Shown here piece by piece: positions 20,933 to 30,301 of a DNA stretch of 64,000 nucleotides. Every line of letters starts with the position of its first letter. The stretch's first letter is position 1. The notes beneath the pieces were generated by a model that saw nothing but the letters and a program-made list of their open reading frames with translations, was not told the origin of the DNA and ran no database searches. The position numbers and the translations under genes were made by a program. Source of the stretch: Sporolactobacillus sp. THM19-2 (lineage in GTDB: Bacteria > Bacillota > Bacilli > Bacillales > Sporolactobacillaceae); assembly GCF_004153195.1 (NCBI RefSeq), contig NZ_SEMC01000003.1, positions 124,001-188,000 of the forward strand. The letters are read 5' to 3'.

Positions 20933-21829
20933 TCAGACTCCCCGGTAAAATCCGTTACCGAATACTTCCGTCGCATTCGTGACGATAAAAAAGGCTTCGG
21001 GATCAATGGAGCGGATCAACTGTTTGAGATGAGTCAGCTCGCTCTGCGAAACGACAGTCATCAGCATCGGCCGGTCATCCCCCGTATAGCCGCCGCGGCT
21101 GCTGATCCGCGTCACCCCCCGGTCGATCTCCTCGAGAATGGCGCGCCGCATCTTGTCTTCCCTGTTTGAAATCACGAGTGCCATTTTCTCTGTATTGAAC
21201 CCGAGCTGGACGACGTCGATCATTTTTGCCTGAAGATAAATGCTGATCAGCGCATAAAGTGCTGATTCCAGGGAGAGCGTAAAGGCAGAAGCAAGGACAA
21301 TCGCACCGTCAATGGCCGACACGCAGAAACCAAGTGAGAGCCCGGTAAACTTCTGGAAGACCTGACCGGCAAGCGCGGTGCCACCGGTCGAACCGCGTCC
21401 GCGAAAGACGATGCCCAGCCCCAGTCCGACCCCAATCCCGCCAAAAAGTGCGCCGAGCAGCGCATTGTGGGTCGCAGCCGGCCAGTCTGCCGTCAGAAAA
21501 ACGGAGAGCGGCAGCATCAGCGTACCAATCAGCGTCTTAAGCGCATAATCAAAATAACCGAAGCTCTTCCCGAGCATCAGAATGCCGATGATAAAAAGCG
21601 GGATATTCAGTCCCCAGAGGACATAGGCCGGCTCCCAGCCGAGTGTCCAGTGCAGAATAATGCCGATCCCGCTGACACCCCCCGCTGCAATTTGATTGGG
21701 CAGCTGAAAAAGATTAAAAGAAATACCGAGAATCGTCGAACCGGCAATCACATAAAAATAATCCAGTACCGCCGCTTTCCATCCGCGTGGTGCGGCAGCA
21801 TGCTTGTCCCTTTTCACCAGGAAAGACAT
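20933..21829 (-). CDS. yvjA: YitT-family membrane protein (YvjA-like)
   Basis: About 298 residues starting MSFLVKRDKHAAAPRGW at 21829, where AAAGGAG lies eight bases upstream; the open frame extends farther but is unsupported. Five to six membrane helices (about 25-200) of the YitT/DUF161 fold with GGVSGIGIILHWTLG and GRGSTGGTALAG motifs, then a C-terminal DUF2179 domain (about 215-290, KMALVISNREDKMRRAI). Location between ftsE and prfB is that of B. subtilis yvjA. Transport substrate is unknown for the family. Confidence 0.85.
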   Translation of the reverse strand: MSFLVKRDKHAAAPRGWKAAVLDYFYVIAGSTILGISFNLFQLPNQIAAGGVSGIGIILHWTLGWEPAYVLWGLNIPLFIIGILMLGKSFGYFDYALKTLIGTLMLPLSVFLTADWPAATHNALLGALFGGIGVGLGLGIVFRGRGSTGGTALAGQVFQKFTGLSLGFCVSAIDGAIVLASAFTLSLESALYALISIYLQAKMIDVVQLGFNTEKMALVISNREDKMRRAILEEIDRGVTRISSRGGYTGDDRPMLMTVVSQSELTHLKQLIRSIDPEAFFIVTNATEVFGNGFYRGV

Positions 21830-21935
21830 GACTCGTGCTCCTTTGTTCCTGTTTTTGATGAGGAGCCGGGACACATCCCGGCAACAAGATGAATAAAGTG
21901 AAAATTCAATCAGTGAGGTTTTTCTTCTCAAAGTA

Positions 21936-21963
21936 AAAAAAGGAGCCGTCGAGGCTCCTTTTT
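21936..21963 (-). terminator. Intrinsic terminator downstream of prfB
   Basis: AAAAAGGAGCC and GGCTCCTTTTT form a perfect 11-base stem around a five-base loop, immediately after prfB; the symmetrical A/T flanks allow bidirectional use. Confidence 0.9.
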
Positions 21964-21972
21964 CAGTCCTGA

Positions 21973-23074
21973 TCATGACAGATTCAGTCTGAGACAGGCA
22001 TCGATGAATGGATCGATGTCTCCGTCCATCACCCGGTTCACATCGCCGATTTCCACATTCGTCCGGTGATCTTTCACCATCGAATACGGATGGAAAACAT
22101 AGGAGCGGATCTGACTGCCCCAGCCGATTTCCTTCTGTTCGCCGTGCAGAGCGGCTTTTTCTGCTTCGCGTTTTTCTTCCTCCATCTGGTAGAGGCGCGA
22201 TTTCAGCATCTTCATCGCCTGGTCCCGGTTCTGAAACTGAGAACGTTCAGACTGGCAGCTGACTACAATCCCGGTCGGAATATGAATCAGCCGGACCGCC
22301 GACGATGTTTTATTGATATGCTGCCCGCCGGCGCCGCTGGAACGGAACACTTCCATTTTCACGTCTTCCGGACGGATATCAATGTCGATACTGTCATCGA
22401 GTTCCGGAGTTACCTCGCAGGAAACAAAGGACGTATGACGCCTTCCTGCTGCGTCAAACGGAGAAATACGGACCAGACGGTGAATGCCCTTTTCCGTTTT
22501 CAGATAGCCGTAGGCATCCAGGCCTTTGATCAGCAGGGTAACACTCTTCACACCGGCTTCATCCCCCGGCAGATAGTCGAGCGTCTCGACAGAGTAGCCG
22601 TGGCGTTCTGCCCAGCGTGTGTACATCCGCAGCAGCATGGACGCCCAGTCCTGGGCCTCTGTCCCACCGGCGCCGGGATGCAGTTCCAGAATCGCATTGT
22701 TCCGGTCATGTTTGCCGCTGAGCAGCAGCTGCGTTTCATAATGATCGAATGCCTTACCGGCTTCGGCAAGTGAGGTCTCCAGTTCGTTTTTCAGGTCAGC
22801 GTCATTTTCCTCTTTTACGAGTTCATAGGCCACCTGAAGATCTTCAAGCTTAGTGATCAGCTCGCTGAGGGAGTCGACCTTGCCCTTCAATTCATTGGAT
22901 TCATCGATCACTTTCTGGGCTTTTTCATTATCATCCCAGAAACCGGGCAGGGTCATCTGTTCCTCAAGCTCGGCGATACGCTCCTTTTTGCTGTCTAAGT
23001 CAAAGAGACCCCCTAAATTCTTTGAGACGGCCTGCCATCTCGTCGATTTCATGTTTCATTTCTGATAATTCCAT
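21973..23074 (-). CDS. prfB: Peptide chain release factor 2, with programmed +1 frameshift
   Basis: RF2 recognises UGA and UAA stops. Translation begins at the ATG at 23074 ([20 protein letters not shown]) and meets an in-frame TGA at codon 25 (23000-23002). The site reads AGGGGG, three bases, then CTTTGAC: the Shine-Dalgarno-like stimulator and slippery CTT-TGA used for autoregulation. A +1 shift continues as [15 protein letters not shown] to 21973, giving 366 residues, the standard length. The GGQ catalytic motif ([18 protein letters not shown]) and the SPF-type stop-recognition tripeptide (RISPFDA) are present. It lies downstream of secA. Confidence 0.95.
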
Positions 23075-23103
23075 TGTTCATCCTGCTTTCTTACTGCCTG
23101 GAC

Positions 23104-25626
23104 TTATTTACCGTGGCAGTTCTTATATTTTTTACCGCTGCCGCATGGGCATGGGTCGTTACGCCCGACATGCATCTTACGGACAAACGGTTTTTTCTTC
23201 TTCGGCTTATCATCCTGACCGCCTGAAATGACGTGCAGACCGTGAGTGACGCGCTCGCGTTTAATCGGCTCTTCCGGCTCACGAATTTCAGCACGCATCA
23301 GGAAGTTTACTACTTCCTCTTCGATGCTCGCAATCATTTCTTCGAACATCTTGTAGCCTTCGACCTGATAGGCGCGGTAAGGGTCAACCTGGCCGTAAGC
23401 CCGGAGGTAGATCCCTTCGCGGAGCTGTTCCATCGCATCGATGTGATCCATCCACTTCGTGTCGACCGTCCGCAGCATGATCACCCGCTCGAATTCGCGC
23501 ATCCGCTCCGGCGTGAACTGTTCTTCCTTCTTGTCGTATTTGGCAATTGCCCTGTCATACAGGTCGTCAATCATCTCTTCCGGATCCTTGCCCTCAAGAT
23601 CCTTAAGCGTCAGAACGCCGTCATCAAAAATACGTGCGTTCAGGAAATCGATGACCGACTGAAGATCCCACTCTTCCGGCACTTCATGCTCCGGCGTATG
23701 AGCCTTCACTTCATTTTCAATCACCGTTTTGATCATATCCTCGATATCCGGGCGAACGTTCTTCGATTCCATTACTTCCATGCGCTGCTTATAAATAATC
23801 TCCCGCTGCTGGCGCATGACATCATCGAATTTCAGCAGCTGCTTACGGGCATCGAAGTTGTTGCCCTCAACGCGCTTCTGGGCTGATTCAACAGACCGGC
23901 TGACCATTTTACTTTCGATCGGCGTCTCATCATCCATGCCAAGCCGTTCCATCATGCCCTTCATCTTGTCCGATCCGAAGCGGCGCATCAGATCGTCTTC
24001 AAGGGACAGATAGAACCGCGATTCACCGGGGTCCCCCTGCCGGCCGGAACGACCACGCAGCTGGTTATCAATACGCCGCGATTCGTGACGTTCTGTACCG
24101 AGGATGAACAGGCCGCCAAGATCAGCCACGCCCTCACCGAGCTTGATATCTGTCCCACGGCCAGCCATGTTGGTTGCGATTGTGACGGCTCCGACCTGGC
24201 CGGCATTTTCGATGATTTCCGCTTCACGTTCGTGGTTCTTTGCGTTCAGCACATTGTGCGGAATCCCGCGCCGTTTCAGCATTTTCGAAAGCATTTCCGA
24301 CGTTTCAACGGCAACCGTACCGACCAGCACCGGCTGACCGCGGTGATACAGTGTCGCAATCTCTTCCACGACGGCTTTGAATTTACCTTTTTTCGTTTTG
24401 TAAATCAGATCCGGATGGTCTTCACGGATCATCGGCCGGTTCGTCGGAATCACAATGACATCCATATTGTAGATGCTCTGGAATTCTTCCTCTTCGGTCT
24501 TCGCCGTACCGGTCATACCGGCCAGCTTGTTATACATCCGGAAGAAGTTCTGCAGCGTGATCGTGGCCAGCGTCTTGCTTTCACTCTGGATCTCCAGACC
24601 TTCCTTGGCCTCAATGGCCTGATGGAGGCCTTCGCTGTACCGTCTTCCCTGCATCAGCCGGCCGGTAAACGGATCAACGATGATGATCTGGCCGTTCTGA
24701 ACGACATAATCCGTATCGCGGTGCATGATCGCATGCGCCTTCAGGGCTTCGGTCACATGGTGGTTCAGAGCGACATTGGAATAATCATACAGATTTTTAA
24801 TATGAAAGAATTTTTCTGCCCGGGTCATGCCCTCTTCGGTCAACTGTACCGTCTTCGTCTTGAGATCCACTGTGTAATCCTGCTTTTCTGTCAGAAGCCG
24901 TGCAAACTGATTAGCGCGGATATAAAGATCCGTCGACTTTTCCGCATTTCCGGAAATGATCAGCGGCGTCCGCGCTTCATCGATCAGGATCGAGTCCACT
25001 TCATCGACAATCGCATAGTTCAGCGGGCGCTGAACCATTTCGTCCTTATAAAGCACCATGTTGTCACGCAGATAATCGAAACCGAACTCGCTGTTCGTCC
25101 CGTAGGTAATGTCTGCGTTATACGCCTCACGTTTCTCTGCAGGCGACATGCCGGCTACATTCAGGCCGACCGACAGGCCGAGAAAATTATACAGAAGACT
25201 CAGCTGAGTCGCATCGCGTTTCGCCAGATAATCGTTAACGGTGATCAGATGAGCGCCCTTGCCCTCGAGTGCGTTCAGATACAGCGGCATCGTCGCAACG
25301 AGTGTTTTCCCTTCACCGGTTTTCATCTCGGCGATATTCCCCTGGTGCAGCGCAATCGCGCCGACCAGCTGCACGTAAAAAGGCGTCAGTCCGAGGATAC
25401 GTGTCGATGCCTCACGGACAACGGCAAACGCTTCAGGCAGTATATCATCAAGTGTTTCACCATTTTCCAGGCGCTGCCTGAACTCCGGGGTTTTTGCCTG
25501 AAGTTCTTCATCGCTCAGCGCCTTCATTTCGTCGGCCATGCCGTCAACGACATGGGCCAGCTTTTGCATTTTGCCAAGCTTGCGGATGCTTGTATCGCCC
25601 AGAACTTTTTTAAGCATTCCTATCAT
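23104..25626 (-). CDS. secA: SecA, preprotein translocase ATPase
   Basis: SecA drives preproteins through SecYEG. 840 residues from the ATG at 25626 (GAGGTG nine bases upstream; the longer open frame has no ribosome site). Walker A MKTGEGKT near residue 100, [15 protein letters not shown] near 208, the preprotein-binding domain, helicase motifs (GTAVETS-like [23 protein letters not shown]), and the C-terminal zinc-binding [15 protein letters not shown] that contacts SecB-like partners. Normal length; essential gene. Confidence 0.97.
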   Translation of the reverse strand: MIGMLKKVLGDTSIRKLGKMQKLAHVVDGMADEMKALSDEELQAKTPEFRQRLENGETLDDILPEAFAVVREASTRILGLTPFYVQLVGAIALHQGNIAEMKTGEGKTLVATMPLYLNALEGKGAHLITVNDYLAKRDATQLSLLYNFLGLSVGLNVAGMSPAEKREAYNADITYGTNSEFGFDYLRDNMVLYKDEMVQRPLNYAIVDEVDSILIDEARTPLIISGNAEKSTDLYIRANQFARLLTEKQDYTVDLKTKTVQLTEEGMTRAEKFFHIKNLYDYSNVALNHHVTEALKAHAIMHRDTDYVVQNGQIIIVDPFTGRLMQGRRYSEGLHQAIEAKEGLEIQSESKTLATITLQNFFRMYNKLAGMTGTAKTEEEEFQSIYNMDVIVIPTNRPMIREDHPDLIYKTKKGKFKAVVEEIATLYHRGQPVLVGTVAVETSEMLSKMLKRRGIPHNVLNAKNHEREAEIIENAGQVGAVTIATNMAGRGTDIKLGEGVADLGGLFILGTERHESRRIDNQLRGRSGRQGDPGESRFYLSLEDDLMRRFGSDKMKGMMERLGMDDETPIESKMVSRSVESAQKRVEGNNFDARKQLLKFDDVMRQQREIIYKQRMEVMESKNVRPDIEDMIKTVIENEVKAHTPEHEVPEEWDLQSVIDFLNARIFDDGVLTLKDLEGKDPEEMIDDLYDRAIAKYDKKEEQFTPERMREFERVIMLRTVDTKWMDHIDAMEQLREGIYLRAYGQVDPYRAYQVEGYKMFEEMIASIEEEVVNFLMRAEIREPEEPIKRERVTHGLHVISGGQDDKPKKKKPFVRKMHVGRNDPCPCGSGKKYKNCHGK

Positions 25627-25770
25627 GCCTGCATACACCTCAATTTTGACTTCCGCGTCATGCCGGGCCGGCACGCCGGGATGGTTTTGGTTTTTATCAG
25701 TCCTGTCCCTAATACTCACCTTCAATCACGTCCGGCAACTCTCCCGGCGTGATCTAATCATATGCCTTCT

Positions 25771-25799
25771 ATTGTAACAATCTTCCCGAACAGTGACAA
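25771..25799 (-). promoter_or_regulatory. Sigma-A promoter of secA
   Basis: On the minus strand TTGTCA (25794-25799) and TACAAT (25771-25776) are exactly 17 bases apart. The predicted start leaves a leader of about 135 bases before the SecA ATG, with short GC-rich inverted repeats but no recognised sensor motif. Confidence 0.7.
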
Positions 25800-26057
25800 T
25801 ATATGAAAGAATGGTGAAAATTCACTGTTCAGTATATCTTTTCGCAGGGCACTCCGCCGATCAGGGGGAAAGTCACCCTGATGTCGTAAACAGCCCTGAA
25901 ATACACACAACTTTCATTATACGCCAAGTTGAAATACTTGAAAACAACCGGGCAGCTCTCTTTCTGAAACCCGGGCATGAAGAAAACGACCGAGCGGCAC
26001 ATTGCAGGCTTAATTTATCTGATACGACAGCCTGAATTCAAACGCTCATTATCACGC
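25800..26057. other. Intergenic stretch between the hpf terminator and the secA promoter
   Basis: About 260 bases without a supported gene. A plus-strand open frame of 80 codons here has no ribosome site and no recognisable protein pattern. Confidence 0.4.
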
Positions 26058-26094
26058 TAAAAAGAACCGGAAAGGATGTCTCCTTTCCGATTCC
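26058..26094 (-). terminator. Intrinsic terminator of hpf
   Basis: A 13-base stem (GAATCGGAAAGGA with TCCTTTCCGGTTC, one G-U pair) around a four-base loop is followed by TTTTT on the minus strand, 28 bases past the hpf stop. Confidence 0.9.
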
Positions 26095-26121
26095 CCGTTC
26101 GACCTGCTTCTTCACCTGATG

Positions 26122-26673
26122 CTATTCCTGATCGATCAGCCCATACCGCCCGTCTTTCCGGCGATAGACGACATTAATAGTGTTACTTTCTGCATTTTTA
26201 AAAACAAAGAATGAGTGTCCCAGCATGTCCATTTGCAGGATCGCTTCTTCCACCGTCATCGGCTTCAGAACAAAACTCTTTCTGCGCACGATTTCAGGCG
26301 CGTCCTCCCCTGTTTCCGGTTCCGCCGTCCTGGTCAGGGTTGCACCGGCTGCTTCGCGTACCTGCCGGTCGTTCTGACGGCTCTTGCGGTACAGCTTCGT
26401 CTTATATTTCTTAATCTGACGCTCCAGTTTGGAAACCGCCTGATCAATCGATGTGTACATATCCTCTTCGCCCACTTCAGCTCTCAGGAGAAGCCCCTGT
26501 ATCGGGATGGTGACTTCAACCACCTGTTCTGTGTTGTGCACCCGCATGTTGATGCGGGCACTCGTTGCCAGAGGCTCACTGAAATATTTCTCCAGCTTGC
26601 CAATCCTTTTCTCCGCGTATTTCTGCAGAGACGGTGTAACAGCGATATTTTCTCCCCGAATATTGATATCCAT
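26122..26673 (-). CDS. hpf: Long-form ribosome hibernation promoting factor (YvyD)
   Basis: 183 residues. The N-terminal domain (1-100, MDINIRGENIAVTPSLQKYAEKR in outline) binds the 30S decoding region. The C-terminal domain (about 125-180, RRKSFVLKPMTVEEAILQMDML) mediates 100S ribosome dimer formation. This two-domain long form is typical of Firmicutes. It lies between the flagellar genes and secA as in B. subtilis, where transcription depends on sigma-B and sigma-H; a sigma-B-like promoter is visible upstream here. Confidence 0.95.
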   Translation of the reverse strand: MDINIRGENIAVTPSLQKYAEKRIGKLEKYFSEPLATSARINMRVHNTEQVVEVTIPIQGLLLRAEVGEEDMYTSIDQAVSKLERQIKKYKTKLYRKSRQNDRQVREAAGATLTRTAEPETGEDAPEIVRRKSFVLKPMTVEEAILQMDMLGHSFFVFKNAESNTINVVYRRKDGRYGLIDQE

Positions 26674-26708
26674 GAGAAAGCCTCCCTTCGATATTATATA
26701 CTTTCGAC

Positions 26709-26734
26709 ATTCCCATCCTGATTCCTTCTCAAAC
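26709..26734 (-). promoter_or_regulatory. Candidate sigma-B promoter of hpf
   Basis: On the minus strand GTTTGA (26729-26734) and GGGAAT (26709-26714) are 14 bases apart, each one base from the sigma-B consensus GTTTAA/GGGTAT. The start of transcription would be about 25-30 bases before the hpf ATG. General-stress control of hpf is established in B. subtilis; its use here is inferred. Confidence 0.55.
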
Positions 26735-26882
26735 TGTAAAATTAAATTACAACACCCGTTTTCACCGACAAGGATCTGACAAAGTTTTTCGTTTGTTCAC
26801 AAAATTGCCATCGATGCAAAACAAGTACTGATTTCATGCAATAAATCAATAGAATCTAAGCCAATGAAAGCGCTTTTTTCTA

Positions 26883-26911
26883 TTGACCTTCCCCTGATTA
26901 ACACATATAAT
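26883..26911 (+). promoter_or_regulatory. Strong sigma-A promoter of a small plus-strand unit
   Basis: TTGACC (26883-26888) and a perfect TATAAT (26906-26911) with 17-base spacing on the plus strand. It faces away from hpf and feeds the leader and small gene at 26918-27222. Confidence 0.85.
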
Positions 26912-26917
26912 AAAAAC

Positions 26918-27072
26918 GCAATGAGGGATAACCCCCTCAGAAAGTGACGGGTTTCACAGGATAACCTGTTGCTCAGTGGTAGAATAAAGGTTTTGTCTGA
27001 TGAACACTTTGTGATGATTTTCACGATGATGCTGTCGGCCGGTGAACCTATACCAAAAAGGGGAGACATGAC
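26918..27072 (+). ncRNA. Structured 155-base leader with two GGA hairpins
   Basis: The predicted transcript begins with two short hairpins: GAGGG/CCCTC (26923-26938) and ACAGG/CCTGT with an ATAA loop (26956-26969). Both present the sequence GGATAACC. Further pairing is possible between GGTT (26989) and GAACC (27044). GGA in or at a hairpin loop is the core of CsrA sites, so CsrA control or titration is possible; an unrecognised riboswitch-like leader is an alternative. The coordinates of the RNA are inferred from the promoter. Confidence 0.4.
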
Positions 27073-27222
27073 ATGTCTGTACAAAAAGAAGAAATCATTG
27101 AACTGTTCGAAAAGCTGAATGATGATGAAAAAGAATCGACCTACAACTATCTGCAGTTCCTGGCCAGCCTGAATGCGGATGAAACTGCAGACAATGAAGG
27201 CGAAGCCGTTGCTGCTGACTAA
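27073..27222 (+). CDS. Small acidic protein of 49 residues, function unknown
   Basis: The ATG at 27073 has GGGGAG seven bases upstream. The product starts MSVQKEEIIELFEKLNDDE and is strongly acidic, with a helical N-terminal half and a low-complexity tail (NADETADNEGEAVAAD). No cysteine or membrane segment is present. It has its own sigma-A promoter and a strong terminator 28 bases after the stop, so it is very likely expressed. I do not recognise a family; the helix resembles small regulatory or antitoxin-like proteins only superficially. Confidence 0.8.
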   Translation: MSVQKEEIIELFEKLNDDEKESTYNYLQFLASLNADETADNEGEAVAAD

Positions 27223-27249
27223 TAGACAAACCGACATGAACACGGAAAG

Positions 27250-27297
27250 GCCCATTCGATGACAACAGATGCCATCGAATGGGCTGTTTTATTTTTT
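27250..27297 (+). terminator. Strong terminator of the small-protein gene
   Basis: A perfect 12-base stem (GCCCATTCGATG with CATCGAATGGGC) is followed by TGTTTTATTTTTTT on the plus strand. Confidence 0.92.
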
Positions 27298-27307
27298 TAA
27301 AATGAAA

Positions 27308-27490
27308 CTTCAATCAGTGGGAGTTTCGGGCACACAGGACGTGCTTGTGCAGGCGTTGCGACAGGAGGCCCTCGTTTTTAGCCTGCATCATCTCCCACTG
27401 ATTGTTCGTTGAACCCATCAGATTGCTGCGTCCGCCATCTGGGCATGCTCTTTTACCCTGAGGTGGGGGGGCTTACTGCCTGTTCATACG
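27308..27490 (-). repeat. Third, diverged copy of the dispersed repeat (inverted)
   Basis: Read on the minus strand it repeats the order of the 9394-9695 units: a GAACaGGCAGTAAG segment, CCCCCACCTCA, a CATGCCC segment, GATGGGTTCAACGAACAATCAGTGGGA in outline, and a closing TCCCACTGATTG. The two arms of the last hairpin (27311-27322 and 27393-27404) are separated by about 70 extra bases. It lies between two converging transcription units, the small plus-strand gene and fliT. Confidence 0.75.
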
Positions 27491-27521
27491 GGGGAAAAAA
27501 CCACTGATCCACGGTCAGCGG

Positions 27522-27866
27522 TCACTCTCTTTTATCCAGATACATGCCATCTTTTGTCGGTCCGGTGTACGGATTGCGGTAGCGGCTGACGGTACGTTTC
27601 CGATGCTTAAACTGCTGCATCTCCTGAACGATGTCTTGGCGGATGGACCGCAGCTGCTGATTGATGTACTGATTGATCTCCATGATGTGCTGGCCGATCG
27701 CCCGCTCATCGGCACTGCACGTGCCGGAGAGCCGGCTGAGCAGCCGGCCGCGCTCATCAAGCAGATGCTGCAGCTGTTTGATGAACGTCTCACGCGGCAC
27801 CTGCTCCTGTTTTCCAAGCAAGTCCTCAATCTGCACTGTCTTATTGTAAATCTCCTGCATCATCAT
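27522..27866 (-). CDS. fliT: FliT-like flagellar protein
   Basis: About 114 residues, mostly helical and rich in Gln, Arg and Glu (MMMQEIYNKTVQIEDLLGK... IRQDIVQEMQQFKHRKRTV). It is the position and size of fliT, the export chaperone for the cap protein FliD; sequence conservation in this family is poor, so the assignment rests mainly on context. Its first ATG of three in a row is one base after the fliS stop, with no strong ribosome site, suggesting coupled translation. The longer open frame inside fliS is rejected. Confidence 0.7.
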   Translation of the reverse strand: MMMQEIYNKTVQIEDLLGKQEQVPRETFIKQLQHLLDERGRLLSRLSGTCSADERAIGQHIMEINQYINQQLRSIRQDIVQEMQQFKHRKRTVSRYRNPYTGPTKDGMYLDKRE

Positions 27867-27867
27867 C

Positions 27868-28263
27868 TTACGCGCGGTTCCGTTTCGGTTGATTTTTCTG
27901 CGTGATCGCAATGACCTGCTTCCAGGTATCGCGGAAATCGGTAACCAGTCCCTCGACCTCATCCAGAATCTCCAGATCATTTTTCAGGTTTGCTTCAATC
28001 ATCCGGCGGTAGATGTAGTCGTAGAGCTGCATCATACTTTTTGCGACCGGCTGCTTCTGGTCAAGGGTCACCATCAGCTCGTGGATGATTGCCTGCGCTT
28101 TCTGCAGATTGACATTCTTCTTTTCAATATCATTTTTATTCATTGCGAGTTTCGCCTGCCTGATGAATTTGATGCAGCCATCATAAAGCATCAGGGTCAG
28201 TTCACCCGGTGTCGCCGTCAGGACCGAATTCTGTTGATAGGCTTTATATGCACTTGCAGGCAT
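27868..28263 (-). CDS. fliS: FliS, flagellin export chaperone
   Basis: 131 residues beginning MPASAYKAYQQNSVLTATPGE, the FliS signature, followed by LTLMLYDGCIKFIRQAKLAM. FliS binds flagellin (encoded at 30410) in the cytoplasm and, with FliW and CsrA, forms the regulatory partner switch that matches flagellin synthesis to export. AGAGGGGG precedes the ATG. It follows fliD by 19 bases. Confidence 0.95.
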   Translation of the reverse strand: MPASAYKAYQQNSVLTATPGELTLMLYDGCIKFIRQAKLAMNKNDIEKKNVNLQKAQAIIHELMVTLDQKQPVAKSMMQLYDYIYRRMIEANLKNDLEILDEVEGLVTDFRDTWKQVIAITQKNQPKRNRA

Positions 28264-28282
28264 GGTTTTGTCCCCCTCTTGT

Positions 28283-29863
28283 TTATTGTCCCATGAACTG
28301 TTGCAGATAACCAGCCTGGCTGTTCGCCTGCTGGATGGCTGCTTCCATGGCGTCAAACTGGGCATAATAGCGATTTTCGACATCAATTAATCGTAGCTTA
28401 AAAGCTGCAATCCGTTCATTCATGTCATTAATGCTGCGCCCCATTGAATACTGATCTTCAACCCAGCTTGTCTTCCCGGCCTTCTCTTCAATCTGATCGA
28501 CCGTTTTCTTCAGCGTCCCGTCGAGGCGCTGCATGATCCCCTGATCTGCTTCCGTCGTCCCCTGTTTCGTAAACAGGTTCATCACCGCCTGCGGATCGGT
28601 ACTGATCGCCTCACGCAGCTTTGCCTCATCGACAACAAGCTTGCCGTGTTCCAGATAATCGGTACTCGTCGTGATCCCGATCTCAGCGAGCTGATCCATC
28701 TCATCATTACCCGTTCCACTGACTGATGAATAGATATCCTGACGCATCTGCGCCAGCGCGCCGGTCAGGATACTGTCGCTCGCCAGCATGCCGGATTTCG
28801 CCCGGTTCGTCCAGTTCTCGATGTCCGAATCTTTCATCTCCGATTTCTGAAGATCGGTCAGAGGCGGATAGTCGCGATAGCGTTTCTCTGAAATCTTGTC
28901 ATTGATCTTTGCGATCGTGTCATTATACTGATCGACAAAATCCGTGATCTTTTTAAATACGGCTTCCGTGTCGTTGTCAACACGAACCGTTGCCGTTTCA
29001 CCCGGTGCGGTATTTCCCTGAAGGGTGTAGGTGACGCCGCCGACAGTGAACGTGTTTGAGTGGCGGTGCGTGTCCAGTCCATTTATAGTGAATTTCGCGT
29101 CCGATCCATCAGTAAATTTAGCATCAGTACTAGTCATTTTGAGGGTATTGGTAATAAAATCACCACTGAATTCAATATCCGATCCATTTGGATTTAATTT
29201 TCCAGTTTCCTTTCGTGTCATAGCTATTTTATGAGTAAAAGGATCATAAAACGCATTGACACCTAAGTTGGAATCAGAAATAGTTTTCAGCATGTCATTT
29301 AACGACGTTGTACCGGGATCAAAGGAAAATGGTGGATCCGGGGTAATCGGTTTTCCATTCTCATCATAAGTCGTAATTGAAAAAGTGATGCTCTCTGGTA
29401 AACTACCTAAAAATTCACTCTGACTTGCCAGACTTTTATCCGGATCAAAATCAGGATTAGTAGTAATCTCTCCACCTACAGCACTTGCTGAAGCTGCCAT
29501 TTCAACGTTTGATAATTTATACGTTGTATTCCCGGCATTTGGAGTGGCTGTCGCTGAGACAATCGAATCATTACTCGATGTTGCTGATTTCGTCAGATAG
29601 CTACTCTGCAGCTTCATCGGAAAAATCGTATCCTCAAGGTTACTGAGCAGTGTATTTATCGAGCGATAATCATCGCGCTGCCACTCCGTCTGCTGCAGTT
29701 GCTGCTGCATCTGAATCATCGGCTGGCTCTCTGCCGTCATGATCTGCGTCATGATACTGTCCACGTCGATCCCGCTGGCAAGCCCGCTGACCCGGTTGCT
29801 GTTTGTCGAACCGATCATACTGTTAATCGAATTAATGGATACACCGCTCGTTGAATCAGCCAT
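28283..29863 (-). CDS. fliD: FliD, flagellar filament cap (hook-associated protein 2)
   Basis: 526 residues from the ATG at 29863 (GAGGTGG five bases upstream). The N-terminal part (VSGLASGIDVDSIMTQIM near 25-45) and the C-terminal helical part (QYSMGRSINDMNERIAAFKLRL near 470-500) are the conserved coiled D0/D1 regions. The central part, about 100-300, is variable and visibly AT-richer, as expected of surface-exposed, fast-evolving cap domains. FliD promotes flagellin polymerisation at the filament tip. Confidence 0.93.
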   Translation of the reverse strand: MADSTSGVSINSINSMIGSTNSNRVSGLASGIDVDSIMTQIMTAESQPMIQMQQQLQQTEWQRDDYRSINTLLSNLEDTIFPMKLQSSYLTKSATSSNDSIVSATATPNAGNTTYKLSNVEMAASASAVGGEITTNPDFDPDKSLASQSEFLGSLPESITFSITTYDENGKPITPDPPFSFDPGTTSLNDMLKTISDSNLGVNAFYDPFTHKIAMTRKETGKLNPNGSDIEFSGDFITNTLKMTSTDAKFTDGSDAKFTINGLDTHRHSNTFTVGGVTYTLQGNTAPGETATVRVDNDTEAVFKKITDFVDQYNDTIAKINDKISEKRYRDYPPLTDLQKSEMKDSDIENWTNRAKSGMLASDSILTGALAQMRQDIYSSVSGTGNDEMDQLAEIGITTSTDYLEHGKLVVDEAKLREAISTDPQAVMNLFTKQGTTEADQGIMQRLDGTLKKTVDQIEEKAGKTSWVEDQYSMGRSINDMNERIAAFKLRLIDVENRYYAQFDAMEAAIQQANSQAGYLQQFMGQ

Positions 29864-29887
29864 TCTGACCACCTCTCAATAAAAAAC

Positions 29888-30259
29888 TTACACCCGTTTA
29901 TTTACAATTAACCCAAGTTTCTCCGCAATTGCCGCATACATATCCATGAACTTTTTTGGAGGAATTTCCCGGATCACTTCATGCGTCACCGCGTCCTCAA
30001 GACGGATATAGTATGTATTCAGTTTATCATGAAGTACATATCGCATTTCTGTTATATTTGAACTGAGTAATTTATTTGCATCCTTAACCAGATCGTCCAG
30101 TTGTTTTTTTGTGAAAGATGTGTAAATTCTTTCCTCATCAGGTTTACTGACTGAATTTTTATCTTCCGCAATGGCCCGTGAGTCCACCATGTCCGGCATT
30201 GCAATCTGCACCTTCTGATGATGAGTCACCGATGCACTCCCCGCCACATCAATACCCAT
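29888..30259 (-). CDS. flaG: FlaG-family flagellar protein
   Basis: 123 residues: a poorly conserved N-terminal half and a typical FlaG C-terminal domain (MRYVLHDKLNTYYIRLED...VIREIPPKKFMDMYAAIAEKLGLIVNKRV). FlaG affects filament length in several bacteria. GAGGAGGG precedes the ATG. It is first in flaG-fliD-fliS-fliT, behind a near-perfect sigma-D promoter. Confidence 0.92.
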   Translation of the reverse strand: MGIDVAGSASVTHHQKVQIAMPDMVDSRAIAEDKNSVSKPDEERIYTSFTKKQLDDLVKDANKLLSSNITEMRYVLHDKLNTYYIRLEDAVTHEVIREIPPKKFMDMYAAIAEKLGLIVNKRV

Positions 30260-30301
30260 GACCAGCCCTCCTCAACCTGTCCACTTGTTTTCCTATTGAT
30301 A

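Noticed and set aside
24085-25752. A 555-codon open frame on the plus strand
   Set aside because: It is fully antisense to secA, has no ribosome site and no recognisable domain; a side effect of codon usage in the secA gene.
26693-26698. TATAAT hexamer upstream of hpf
   Set aside because: It is too near the ribosome site and has no -35 element; the sigma-B-like pair at 26709-26734 fits better.
27866-27980. Longer fliT start inside fliS
   Set aside because: That extension is the fliS C-terminus read in another frame, with an Arg/Ser-rich composition and no ribosome site.
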